Shown here in pieces: positions 42,095 through 53,185 of a DNA stretch of 64,000 bases. The number at the start of each line of letters is the position of its first letter. Position 1 is the first letter of the stretch. Both the position numbers and the translations under genes were made by a program. The stretch is from Notospermus geniculatus (taxonomy: Eukaryota; Nemertea; Pilidiophora; Heteronemertea; Lineidae), in the NCBI GenBank assembly GCA_002633025.1, contig NMRB01001745.1:90065-154064 (forward strand), written 5' to 3'. Below the pieces are notes generated by a model that saw only the letters and a program-made list of their open reading frames with translations, was not told the DNA's origin and ran no database searches.

Positions 42095-42955
42095 AGCCTT
42101 AGTTCCACCTATCCCAAATTGGTGGGTTTTTTGAGACCCGGGCCTTCCCCGGGCTTGAAAAAAACCCGCCATGCGCTAACATCTATTTTTAGTACATTTC
42201 ATTAGTTACTACACACGGCGAGAGAGGCCGCGCTTGCGGGTCAAATTTCGCTGGGTTTTTGGTTTATGGCGCATGCCCAGTACGAAACACACTTACCGGG
42301 CCATCTGTCGCCGCGTTTATAACTTTATTGCCGAGCTTATTGCGCTAATACACCAATCTAAAAGCCCGGGTGGCCCCGTGTCTGAATTAGACCCGGCGAG
42401 CTCGCCGGGTCTAATAGACACGTGGTTTTCAAACACGGGTCTAGTAGACACGGCAAAAAATAGGTGTACGCGCAAGAAGCCCGGGGTTTTGGTAGGGATA
42501 GGTGGAAGTACAGCTATCCAATAGCCCTTACACTACATAAAAACCCGCGTCTTAGCCGGGCTTTTTCTGCTTACACCTGTTAAAAGCGTGGGTCTAATAG
42601 ACCTGGGGATGAAAAACTCGGGGCTAATAAGCTCTCCGAGCTGGAAGGGGTTTGGAGGGCTTAATTTAGATCACCGTCACAAGATTTTAGTAGTGCCGAC
42701 GCGCACCGCGTCTCAGGGGGGGTTTTTTAGAGTCTGTGTGACAGGGATGAAAGTCCCCCTGGAATCAAAGTCCGGTCTCATTGTTCAGCGAGGGATTAGA
42801 ATATATGGCTATAGAGACCATAACGATTCGAATATAACCTTACAATAGCGGGCTGTTGTTTGGCGGACTTGCATTCCTAGGACGTTGATTCCTGTCACAC
42901 GTGGCTTGACACGGGTCTCAAAAAGCCCGGCGATTTCTATGTAGTGTAAACAGGG
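42095..42955. mobile_element. Nested foldbacks with AGCCCGGG / TAGACCCGG words
   Basis: An outer pair, CCTTAGTTCCACCTATCCCA (about 42096) and GGGATAGGTGGAAG (about 42497). A second element follows, TTACACTACATAAAAACCCG (42530) with AAGCCCGGCGATTTCTATGTAGTGTAA (42925-42952). Between them are GTCTAATAGACAC hairpins. The inner segment 42740-42900 recurs at 56640-56810 (CAAAGTCCGGTCT, ATATATGGCTA, GGCGGACTTGCATTCCTAGG). Confidence 0.65.
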
Positions 42956-43837
42956 CTCATGAAAATCAAAAACGTCTAGCCAAAGTGGGATGACGTCAGG
43001 AAGGCACGTGATGTCCAATTCCCCATTCAATTGTTGGAAGCATGTGGCGCGGAGACTGAGCGGGAAGCGTTGGGGCACCCGTCCATCAGGTTTAGGTAGG
43101 CTATATGTTTACCCATGCTTTCCGCGCCTCTTTGGGCGCGTGACCGTGGAGTGGCGCACAGGCTTGGTTTGGGGCAATTCAGATTGTCAGCCGGTTCATC
43201 AGAAGGCCTAGTACATGTACTTGGCAGGAACAGATCTGTCGAAACTAATTTCTTCTCGCCCACCCACCCTCCCTGTAGAATGTCATCGGTGTAAGTCATG
43301 TGTCGGTTCACGTTCGTCCTTTTCTCCATATCTTTGGACGGGCACGTGTCTGCACTTGACGTCTCACAATGTCCGTATTCTAGAAGCCTCCTTAAAGCAA
43401 ATGGCTCGCGGGGTTTGTTGACAGTTGTTTGTTGACATGTCCTCAAATCAAGCGCGGTTTTGAGAAAAAGGGGAAAGAAGGATTTTAGTTTAATGGGAAA
43501 TGCATTAGACAGCCAAACTTCGGAAATCTACCTCTTCGAAATCAATGTGAATAGCACAAAATGTACATTTTGACCGACTGAATTTGAAAACGTCATTAAC
43601 CCATTTTAACAAATTTTTAATTGAACCTCGTCCCTAGTGTTTACGTTCGCATATGTGCACAGGTTTTGCATATGGCTGGAGCACGGCTTTGCCTGGAGGC
43701 GAGATTCACTCTCTATGGGAGGTACCACCAAAAATGTAAACAAACCCGCGAGCCACTTGCTTTAACTCTAAGGTCCACTTCAAGCTTTTGTATTCTGCAC
43801 TGCAAACAATAGCTAAAGGTAATCCTTAGGCTGAGTT

Positions 43838-43972
43838 TACATTGAGGCACACGCGACACGAACACGCAGGCGAACAATGGCTTCACAAAGGATTCATCCC
43901 TATGAAACCTTTGTTCGTCTGCGTGTTCGTGTCGCGTGTGCCTCGATGTAAACTCGCCTCAGGTACTTCTAT
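43838..43972. mobile_element. Foldback MITE, TGAGTTTACATTGAGGCACA
   Basis: GAGTTTACATTGAGGCACAC and GTGTGCCTCGATGTAAACTC pair, as do GACACGAACACGCAGGCGAA and TTCGTCTGCGTGTTCGTGTC. About 135 bp. Confidence 0.85.
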
Positions 43973-43997
43973 TAACACGGCAGAGCCACGCAAGGTC

Positions 43998-44515
43998 AAC
44001 ATTGCCTTGCTATTTTGCCTACAGGGCTTCCCCGAGCTAAATATAGACCAGCGGGCGCCCATTTTGGTTCCCGAAGCTACCGCTAGAGAGTGCTGCCAGA
44101 TGGTAGCTTCGGTAACGGCCGGCCATCTTGGCAGGCAGAAAACAGGCGGTGCTACGTCATTGCCAGTAACGTTGGATCACGTGATTATGCAAGTCTTTGA
44201 TTTTTGAGTTTCTGTCGATGCTTTCGACATTGGCGGGACCTGCCAGTGCCGCAGACACAGATTAGAAGACATGTGTGATCATTTGCACCCCGTTAAATTC
44301 AAGTATTGAGGAACACGCCGGCATAACAGCTTCCATGTTGTTATGACAGTTGCATACATTTGCCGAGGTCAAGGTCACTCAGGAAGGGGATTCCCGGGCT
44401 CATTCTAAAAATAATCTACAAAATGGCCGGCCGTTACCGAAGCTACCATTTGACAGCACTCTCTAGCGGTAGCTTCGGGAACCAAGTGGCGGGCGCCATG
44501 ACGGTTTTATGCACT
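43998..44515. mobile_element. Foldback element, GGTTCCCGAAGCTACCGCTA
   Basis: TTGGTTCCCGAAGCTACCGC (44063) and GCGGTAGCTTCGGGAACCAA (about 44464) pair, followed inside by CGGCCGGCCATCTTGG-type arms. Related elements: 57582-58005 and the outer part of 31440-31990. Just outside, GCGGGCGCC occurs on both flanks. Confidence 0.75.
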
Positions 44516-44568
44516 TGCTTGCGTCTGTCCTAGTATTTTTAATCAGGACAGTGTTCGGTCTAGCCACA

Positions 44569-45600
44569 TCAGCTGTCGCAATGGTTCATAGTTTCAAAGG
44601 AATAAACAAAGACGGTTTGTTTGTCCGTTAACAGAGGCCATATGATCAACTCGTTCCTTTTCGTGATGAAGAGTTGATAATGAATTTTGATATTCTTGTC
44701 TATATTTAATTTCTCAGAATGCCAATTCGTTACTGATTTGAACACTGTGACGTTAAAAAAGTGATATTTATTAATGATATAAACTGTGTGATGGAATACT
44801 GCATGGTTTTTATCAAGTACAAAAAAATCATACAACAATGACAATTCCCCGAGCACACTTACAGTAGAGTTCATGTAATTATCTTGGTGACTGAACCGGA
44901 GTAGGCCAATGTAGCCGGGATGAGTGTTCAATGGACTGATGATAAGAATATCTCCATTTACATCCCATTTCGGTGGAGGTAAGAATCTAATGGCGATTCT
45001 CTCCTTGATGGGAAAAAAGTGTACTTTTCTGACAAACTTCATATAAAGAGAAAATCCCATTTCAGACCCCTTATGCAGAAAGTAGTACATTTCACTGGTA
45101 TTCCTCCCACATATATGATAAACAGAAGTAACTACGTATGTGGAAAAAAAGTAATATCTTGGACGGTACTTTTTAGTTACATTACCACACTTTGACATGA
45201 GGGGTAAATATTCCCTGGCTTTGTATTTTCTCACGATACGTTTATTCGTTCCTGTTTTATCAACTATGAGCCAAAATTTGTGAAAATGGAACACGATGGA
45301 ATCTTTGTACTCCCCTTGTATGACATTGTCCATGAACGAATCTATTGCTACTAAACTAGCCACCCTGTGCGGACGGTAATGGACGTTAAGGTGAAATGCA
45401 TTGACTTTGGACGAATTGAAGGGCAGCACGTAAACATTTTTGTAGATGAGCTTTGTTACTACAACAATTGCAGCATCAAGAACCACGTGGTAATGAATAA
45501 AGTAAAAATTTGCACGGATTTTAGGAAGCTCATGATTGAGATTCAGTCTTTTAGTATATGTAATCTGTACTGGTAGATGTTTTAATACAGTCATGTACAT
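44569..45600 (-). CDS. Orphan paralogue 2, single-exon frame
   Basis: 343 codons, ATG at 45600 immediately preceded by an in-frame TAA; stop at 44569. Alternatively the exon begins at the acceptor CTACCAGTACAG (frame ITYTKRLNLNHELPKI), which lines up with the acceptor proposed for 40208-41347. Shared layout with that gene: HELP/HKLP, a hydrophobic pair ending NVYVLPFNSSKVNAF, central Cys-containing strands (VVTSVYHICG), and a C-terminal ITKRNELIIWP block. About 3 kb separates the two genes, same strand. The sequence is basic and aromatic-rich, with no signal peptide or membrane helix I trust. Likely a lineage-specific duplicated family; function unknown. Confidence 0.65.
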   Translation of the reverse strand: MYMTVLKHLPVQITYTKRLNLNHELPKIRANFYFIHYHVVLDAAIVVVTKLIYKNVYVLPFNSSKVNAFHLNVHYRPHRVASLVAIDSFMDNVIQGEYKDSIVFHFHKFWLIVDKTGTNKRIVRKYKAREYLPLMSKCGNVTKKYRPRYYFFSTYVVTSVYHICGRNTSEMYYFLHKGSEMGFSLYMKFVRKVHFFPIKERIAIRFLPPPKWDVNGDILIISPLNTHPGYIGLLRFSHQDNYMNSTVSVLGELSLLYDFFVLDKNHAVFHHTVYIINKYHFFNVTVFKSVTNWHSEKLNIDKNIKIHYQLFITKRNELIIWPLLTDKQTVFVYSFETMNHCDS

Positions 45601-45754
45601 TTAGAAGAAAACACCATCAATCAAAATGAAGGAACGTTGAAATCGTTACAGAACATGGTCGGTAGAAAGTTCATCGTCAATCTAACTGACTGCCAGGGTT
45701 GTGTTTACATAGAGCCACACGGTACGGACATGCAAATGAAACAGTGCTTTGGCC

Positions 45755-46925
45755 ATCTTCACTGAGTTCAGGTCAAGACTCGGCTTCTCCTCCCTTGACC
45801 TTCACGCAAGCAAACCACATTCCGTGTTCAACGGATTTCCCCGGTGCCAAAAATAGTAACCAATCACGGAAAAGCTTGCACCGGCCCACGTGCATGACGT
45901 GTTCCCGGTCATGGCGTTGACCAATCAAAATTTGATGAAATGACAACATTGATATTTATCTTCCGTGAACGACGAAGAAGCGAGACTTCTGATTGGGCGC
46001 ACGAGAAAATCCCAAAGCGTTGAACCAACCTCGTCCCCAGGATCTAACTCGCAGTTTCTTCTGCTTTTGCCTTGGGACGAAGTCATTTTCTGCTTTCGGT
46101 CGTTGCACCCTGGATTCACTTCCAAGATTCTTCGCACCTCGTCCCCAACGCTTATTTCAACCTCGGTTACAGTAATGATTGTAAAAAATATATTTTCATT
46201 AAACCGTATTGTGAACATTTATAACTGTTATCAGAAAGAATGTTTGCTATGATATGAAAAAATAAAATAAAATAAACCATATTTTAATCCATTTCCTAGG
46301 TATGACGTCAAAAAGATATGTACATTCCCAAACTTGACGCTAGGTGGCGATATCTGAGAATATCACCAGTACTAGTATCGACGCTAGGTTTCCATCTTGA
46401 AAAGTAGTGCGAGCGCGGAGCGAACAGTAGAAATTCTTCTAATTGTTAAGCAGTTACCTATCACGTCGTTTTCTATGCTTACAATATAGGTGTACAAAGG
46501 TATAGAGTCGATACACATTAAATACAAACATCGGTAGAGTAAATATAAAGTAGCTGTTTCATTTTCGACAAGATAGATATTACTTTCTGCAAAAAATAAT
46601 AACATTTTGAAAAAGAAGTTCGCGTCACGTGATAGCGGCCCCGCCGACGATGACGTCAAGATTTTCAAGATGGCGATCTAGCGTCAATGGCAGTGTTAAA
46701 ATTTTCGTCCAAGTATCAAAAAATTTCAACGCTGCGTGGAGTACGGTACATTCCGAGCCATTCACATCCGAGGTATTCGGTTTTGAAGCCAGGGCTTAAC
46801 AGGCCAACGTTAAGCCCTGGGAACGAGGTTGAGCGTTGAACACGGAATCTGGCTGCTTGCTGCAGAGTGTAGGAAGAGGTTAGCCGATTTCTACACGTTG
46901 CATTATGCAGTATGGCTTTGGCCGT
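45755..46925. repeat. Dispersed repeat shared with 62044-62470
   Basis: The left block (GCCATCTTCACTGAGTTCAG, CACGCAAGCAAACCACATTC) and right block (CACGGAATCTGGCTGCTTGC, GAGTGTAGGAAGAGGTTAGC) bracket about 1 kb of other sequence, which includes GAACCAACCTCGTCCCCAGG. In the second copy the blocks are 430 bp apart. Confidence 0.7.
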
Positions 46926-47229
46926 CCATCGTTGGTGTTTTCGTGTACAGTGCAATTACCAGCGATCCGGGTTGGTAAGGCCTGGGTTCACTTGAGTGTT
47001 CCACGCCAAGTGTTTTACGATTTTCGTAGAGACTTGGGCATTTTCAGTGGTTTTAGACAACACAAGACGTGAAACACTCAGTGGACCAAGGCCGCTGAGC
47101 CCTCTTCTTCCTCGCCTCGTGTTATAATTAAATTGTTGCATCGGGCTTCCTCTACATAGAAGTATACGGTATACGAACACACCGGTTAGCATCAAAAATA
47201 TCAAAAATAGATATTACAATGATTCAAGA

Positions 47230-47602
47230 GATTATCTTCTGCATACTAGTAACTGTGGTTTGTATCTACACGTTAATGAACGTTAATGAATTTAGAATTT
47301 CTAAATTCATTTCCACAGTTGAGAAAATCTCAATTTTGTGAAAACTGTCTCAAGACATGCCCTTTATTTGAGGTTTGCCCACTCGACACATGAGCAATCA
47401 TTGTCATTATGTAGCGAAAGGTTTAGCCTTTGTTTCAGCTAATGAGTGGATCGGCCAGAAACTAATTTGTCGTTTTAGTTATTGCACTGCCCATCTGACA
47501 CTTTAGGTGTAGATGCAAATGAAAAGACCAGAGTGTTTTAAAGATATTTGACATTTCAGAAAACTGGGCTTTGGAAAATGTGGCGAGTGGACCTAGCCCT
47601 TA
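47230..47602. mobile_element. Deleted copy of element A
   Basis: GAGATTATCTTCTGCATACT, TTTGTATCTACACG and the right end GGCGAGTGGACCTAGCCCTTA match 35343-36053. The left terminus is missing. Confidence 0.75.
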
Positions 47603-47754
47603 AGGATTTAACAGGAAAAGATAAATTAGCAGACTTTTATCTTTTCAACTTTTTGTGCAACCGGCCCCTGGGTTTAGTTTACCGTCTGTCACCCCATGAC
47701 TGGAGCCATTTTCTAAATAGATATTTCACGACATGGAATAAATCAGAGACATAC

Positions 47755-48000
47755 CATTCTGCTCCAAAATCGTTCCTCCGTTTTTGCGTCCCCACACTGG
47801 AAATTCAGGTTTCCGAGAAGTTTGCAAGATCGCCCAGGCTCATCAGGACGATATGAATACTTCATACAATCTTTGACAGACAAACAGTTTATTCCACATT
47901 CTGTTGGTGACTTGGCACTCCTGACAGACAGATGACCACTTAGTACCGAGTCATAAGACAGGAGCTTGAAGAGTCCGTATGATATGCTGTTGATCGTCAT
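47755..48000 (-). CDS. PAN/apple-like exon
   Basis: 82 codons from an ATG at 48000 (or from an acceptor AACAG just inside) to a good donor ATG|GTATGT, phase 0. Encodes FKLLSYDSVLSGHLSVRSAK, then SPTECGINCLSVKDCMKYSY and GRSCKLLG. Cys spacing C-x3-C-x5-C followed by an aromatic pair and a later C is that of PAN/apple domains, which bind protein or carbohydrate in secreted and membrane proteins. There is no convincing signal peptide from this ATG, so a preceding exon is likely. The downstream exon is not identified; element A lies in the following intron. Confidence 0.6.
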
Positions 48001-48397
48001 GATTGTGGAAGCAATCAACACTCTTAAAAAATTCTTGTCACCGCAACTTGTCTGCGAATATTGATGAGATGCTTTAGTCAGCCTGACGAATTACGTCATT
48101 CATGATACAATTTACTTGTCATGGCGAGTCGCACATCTCTGTGACGAGTTCAGTTTATCCAGTTGACAAGGTCTCTAGTTATGGCGATAAGTTGCAGGTG
48201 GCTGGACATTATTGCGCATGCGCTTCCCTCACATTTATCGCTCAATTTCTTGAACTCTAAGCATGCTGCCACCATCGTTGCCTCAGTAGCCACGAGGGTT
48301 TACGGGTTATGTCTAGTAGTTTATATATTTCATAGGTCGTAGGTTCGAATCCCGCCGTAGGCCCTGAAATTTGGGAGAGTCTTTCTTTCATACATGT

Positions 48398-49272
48398 ACA
48401 GTCATGGACATTAGTTTATCTACACCTGATACTTTGAAAATTTCAAATACTACTGGGCCAATTTTAACACGGTTTGTTCCATATGAAAGTACATCTTGTT
48501 GGTCATATTTCTGCATCAAAATTTTGGAAATTTGGAATATCGTAATTACGTAATAGCCCATCAGAAAAAATCCTAAAAATCAACATTTTTGTTATGTAAT
48601 TTTTTTGCGATTTTTGTTGCAGTTTATGCTGAGATATTTGAGATTATCAAAATTTCGATAATTTGAGATGTTTCAAATTTTCACAAAATTTTGATATCAG
48701 TAGACAGAGCTCACCTAACATGCCTAAAAACCAAGAAGTATGAAATTTTGGAACGTTTAGCGGAAACTGGTTAGAAGTTAAGCATGTTTTTCAAAATATC
48801 AATATTTTGATACTTTGAAAAATACGCTATATTTCTGCCCATTTAAGGCAAAAAGTTCCAAAATTTTGTATATCGACATTATGACGTTAGCTTTATCTAA
48901 TGGCATCAAAATATCGTACAAAACACGAAAATCTCAAAATATCAAAATTTTCATAATCTTAAATATCTCAGCAACCACTCAACACATTTTGATGAAACAA
49001 AGCCCAAAATCCTTAGAAAGTTCCACTATATCACATCTGCAACAAAAATCACAAATATAATTACATAATAAGAAGTTTGATTTTTAGTGTTTTTTTCTGA
49101 TGACCTATTACATGTACATAATTACGATATTTTCAAATTTCGAACATTTTGATGAAGACATGTGACCAACAACATGTACTTTCATATGCAACAAACCGTG
49201 TTTAAATTGGCCCAGTAGTTTTTCAAATATTCAAAGTATCAGATGTAGATAAACTAATGTCCATGACTGTGC
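48398..49272. mobile_element. 875-bp foldback, CAGTCATGGACATTAGTTTA ends
   Basis: ACAGTCATGGACATTAGTTT and AAACTAATGTCCATGACTGT pair exactly; the arms continue with ATCTACACCTGATACTTTGA and CTGGGCCAATTTTAA. The inner part (TATCAAAATTTCGATAATTT) is shared with 27280-27838. Confidence 0.85.
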
Positions 49273-50270
49273 CTGTTATTAGTACGTGTAACTACCGCAT
49301 AACGGTCTCTTGGCGCATAATTTTTAATTTTTGTGTAGCCTGAATGACGAGATGTAGTTGTTTCAATGATGTCTCTTTTCCGAGGATGACAAGTTAAAAA
49401 CTTGTCAATTGACAAGATAGACCCTGTCAATTTAAGCATATTCTGAGAACGAGTTCCAGCTTGTCAGTACGACGAGAATTTTTTTAGAGTGAAAGCAGTT
49501 CGTCTTTTATTGAATCCATGATTACAGGTAGCACTCCAGTGTTTCTTGTGCTACACTGGTGCTACTTTCAGCATCTGAAATACATGTACAGGAAGTTCTC
49601 AGTTTATTGGTCTTCATGTTTTCCCCTATGTGGACCCCAAATTGTACTTAGAAAATTTCTAGGGGAAGACCTCCTGGAGTGCATGACTCACAGCTGGCTG
49701 TTAGGACCTTCACAATATCTCCATCAAAACGAATTAATGCCCTTTTGTCAACATGTCATGTAAAAAGTGAACTGCCCATGACTGTGTCATACAGTCTTAC
49801 AATATGCAGTCAGATTGAAAAGATTTTCACTGGTAATTAAAGCTGAACTTAATAGATATAAACCCCAAGCGCAGAGATACATGTAGAAATTACGAACAGC
49901 CACAAGGCACTTAAAAACTACCTCTGAAAACGGTATACCCTCTCGGACGGTCACAGTTGGTTTCACTTTCGAAGCAGTAATTTCGTCTGCTTCACATTAA
50001 TCACGCATGCGCTCTTGAATAAAAGTAATGTCAGATTTCTTTTTGGTTTCTGGGCCGTCAAAGTTGCTGAAACTTGTCTTCAAAGTTATTTTGATCTGAA
50101 AGAAAGAATTTATTAGGATTATTGACGTCTTAAGCATCCACAGGTGAAATTTGATGTTAATACATGTATCTTGAAAATTAAAACTTCTAGGAACGTGAAT
50201 CGTGTCGGGTTGCAAATCAAGTGGGATTACTTGTTGTTTTGTATACAAACCCTCGAGGGCGCCATAGTAC
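49273..50270. other. Unassigned interval
   Basis: No gene supported; the 81-codon frame at 49518 has no recognised content. Confidence 0.35.
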
Positions 50271-50274
50271 AGAT

Positions 50275-51360
50275 CATTATCCATTCGGAACTTCCGAAGG
50301 CCAGGGCCGGCGCGGCCGGGGGGGTAGGGGGGGGTATTTACCCCCTCAATAATTGTGGGTGATGTGCCCTTTTTGGTTGGGGTGCCCTTTTGAAAAGGGC
50401 ACGCAAATCCCAAAAGGGCACTTTGCACGCCCCTCCAAGTGTTCTGTCCATCGACCCCCGCCCAGATGCCAGGAAATCGCGTTTCCGGTACTTCAGAATC
50501 AAAATTTTCTCGGGGAGCAGGGCATTTTGGTTGGTTGTGCTTGAAATTATACTTAACTTAATCTCTCCAGACCCGTACCTAGCATAGGGATGGGGGGGGG
50601 GGNNNNNNNNNNNNNNNNNNNNNNNNNNNNNNNNNNNNNNNNNNNNNNNNNNNNNNNNNNNNNNNNNNNNNNNNNNNNNNNNNNNNNNNNNNNNNNNNNN
50701 NNNNNNNNNNNNNNNNNNNNNNNNNNNNNNNNNNNNNNNNNNNNNNNNNNNNNNNNNNNNNNNNNNNNNNNNNNNNNNNNNNNNNNNNNNNNNNNNNNNN
50801 NNNNNNNNNNNNNNNNNNNNNNNNNNNNNNNNNNNNNNNNNNNNNNNNNNNNNNNNNNNNNNNNNNNNNNNNNNNNNNNNNNNNNNNNNNNNNNNNNNNN
50901 NNNNNNNNNNNNNNNNNNNNNNNNNNNNNNNNNNNNNNNNNNNNNAGGCAACTGCGCTGTGCTCGGCAATTTCCGTAGACAGTCGCATTTCCCCTCGGAC
51001 ACAATTCCAAGGCAGCCATGTTGAACGTGCAACGATTTCAATGCGTTCCTGGTGGTATGGATGCGGTCGCCTCATCACACCTGCAGCACCTACGCACTAG
51101 GTCACACAGAAGCGTTGCGTTATTGGGTCAATAATTGGCAGATTGGGTGAGATACCGGTGCGTTTATATATAATATGCATCAACATATCCAGCAAATAAG
51201 GTTGAACATCTTAACAGGCCAAAATTCGGCCAAAAGAGTCCCACGGTCTGTCACGTGGGTTTGTTGATAAACAATATGGCTGCCTTGGACTTGAGTCCGA
51301 GGTGAAATGTGCCGCCCAGTGGACAGATAAGCAGTTCGCCTCAGGTCGTTCCGAATGATC
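50275..51360. repeat. Dispersed repeat copy 2, interrupted by an insertion
   Basis: Matches 39470-39935 but is split at GGAACTTCCGAAGGC | AGGCAACTG by about 640 bp (50302-50945). The insert includes poly-G edges, CCCTTTTGAAAAGGGC and CATCGACCCCCGCCCAGATG, and the second N gap. The insert resembles a short non-autonomous element. Confidence 0.7.
50603..50945. other. Assembly gap (N)
   Basis: Follows a poly-G run; unsequenced. Confidence 0.99.
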
Positions 51361-52875
51361 ATTATCATTTCGTTGTAGGGGCGTTCTCACCTGCTCACCA
51401 CCTCACTGATCACGAATGACAAGCAACTGTGCCTGCATCTGGAATAATTTATGCGATGACGTCAGCGAAAGGTGGCCGTGGCCGCCGCGAGTGAGCTGTG
51501 TTGCTGGGGGCGACGTCATGGTTGTTGACTGTGCCACGATCACAGCGAGCCGGCATATTTTTCATGAAAAATCGGCCACAAAATCGGTTAATAATGCAAG
51601 TAAGTTAAATTCCAGCCTTTCAGACCTGGTAACAATCATACTGCAGCTTGTGACGAAGTTTGAGCGAGATCCATTCAGTGGTACATGTATTTGCAACACC
51701 GCGTCCAAAAGGTGATAATTGGACGAGATCCATAGAAAAAAAGAAACCCTGCGAAATGAATATGTCCTCCACCGTGAGGTGGAGGCCATAATGAGGAACC
51801 GGCGTAACAATCCGTGACGTGGCGCTGAAGAACAACTCAGTTAAAACTATGACGTCGAAAGTCAAGCCAACGTTATTTGCCATTTAATTCTGAAACTACA
51901 CCATATTTCTAGCCCTAAATATTCCTGAAGTAGTCCATTGAATTTAGAATTTTACGTTCGTCATCAAGTATAGGACTGACTCAACGTATCTAAATGTTTT
52001 CAGGCGAAAATTCAAGCGGGAACATGTTGAATTTCATCGATAAAATTGACTATTTTAGCGTAAATAACGGACTGAAGAGCAACTTCATTGATTCTGAATG
52101 ACGTACCGCACATAACGTCACGAAGTATGGGCGACGTCAGTGACGTTTTCAACGTCGCCACGCATGCGCTTTTGTGAAAAAACTGAGTTGTTGCCCAGCG
52201 CCTCCTTTGGGCACCCGATTCCCCGTTACTGGGATGTTGTGAATGTTGTGAAACAAACACTATCTTTGATCAAATCTTTATACGACATTCAGGTTTTTAG
52301 AGGGCCGCTAAAGCATTACACTTGCCTCGCCATACATTTCCCATTGAGGCGACCCATTGTACGACAGGTGCAAGAGATGAACCGTCTTTAAATCTGCGTA
52401 TAGATACGTGTAGGGCCTACCTGTTAGTAACTTACTGCCTGGCGATTATGAGCTGCTGTTTGTGGAGATTTACAATGAGCGACATTTGGATGGGCATTCT
52501 TTATTCATCGATTGCCCCTGAATCAATATAAGTCAATGAATTTGAAGTTTGCTCGTTAATAATTGATACGTTTTTTTTTGCTCTACCGAGTAGAAAAGAA
52601 GTATTGTCGTTGTGGTTGTGTTTCAACGAATATACATACAATGTACATGTACTTATCTGACCGAATGTACATTTTTAGCTCACCGGCGTGAGCTCTTACA
52701 ATAAAGGTGCAGTGTCCGTCTCCCACCGTCGTCCGTTAGCAGGGCACGTTTAGTACGGTAACCGCTGGGGATCTAAAACTTGGTACATATATCGATATAT
52801 AGTTAGGATTTTTAGACGCCCAGCAGACACTGGAAATTCGGCTTTACGCTTCCAGCATTGATGCAGTCAAGATCT
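51361..52875. other. Intergenic, ACGT-rich
   Basis: No gene supported. ATCGATAAAATTGACTATTT (about 52035) has a complement-like partner in RDH intron 2 (about 55670), and GACGTCA words are frequent at 52110-52160 and 55170-55200. Confidence 0.4.
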
Positions 52876-53137
52876 GTAAGTTAGTAAGAAATAACAGTGG
52901 AAAATGAAAAGTGGGAAATTTTCGCACTTTTGGGCTAATTTTTCAATGTCTCAAATTGGGACAGAATTTTTTCCCATTTTGAGAAATTTTCTTAAAATGA
53001 CATGATGTTTTGTATGATTTTCGGGCGATATTTCTCAAAATGGGAAAAAAGTACCCCAATGAGAACTTGAAAAATCTGCTCAAAAGTGCAGAATTTTCCA
53101 CTTCTTATTTTCCACTTTTACTTCTTACTCCCTTCAG
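52876..53137. mobile_element. GTAAGAAATAAAAG element, 262-bp copy
   Basis: Left GTAAGTTAGTAAGAAATAAC, right ACTTTTACTTCTTACTCCCTTCAG; flanked by TGTA on both sides (52875-52878 region and 53138-53141). Inner words TTTTTCCCATTTTGAGAAA and the reverse. Plus-strand edges read GTAAGT...CTTCAG, i.e. consensus splice sites. It lies 49 bp beyond the stop codon of the minus-strand RDH gene, in its 3' UTR or flank. Confidence 0.8.
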
Positions 53138-53185
53138 TGTATGGGCTGTTGGGTGCCGTCGCAAATGTTCGTCGTCAATTCGTTC

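Noticed and set aside
43027-43446. 139-codon minus-strand frame as a possible upstream exon of the first orphan gene
   Set aside because: No phase-compatible donor could be linked to the acceptor at 41348 and no similarity to a known domain.
50338-51078. Long frames around the second gap
   Set aside because: Mostly N, with edges in a dispersed repeat.
52876-53137. An intron of the RDH gene
   Set aside because: It lies past the stop codon and its splice-like edges are on the opposite strand.
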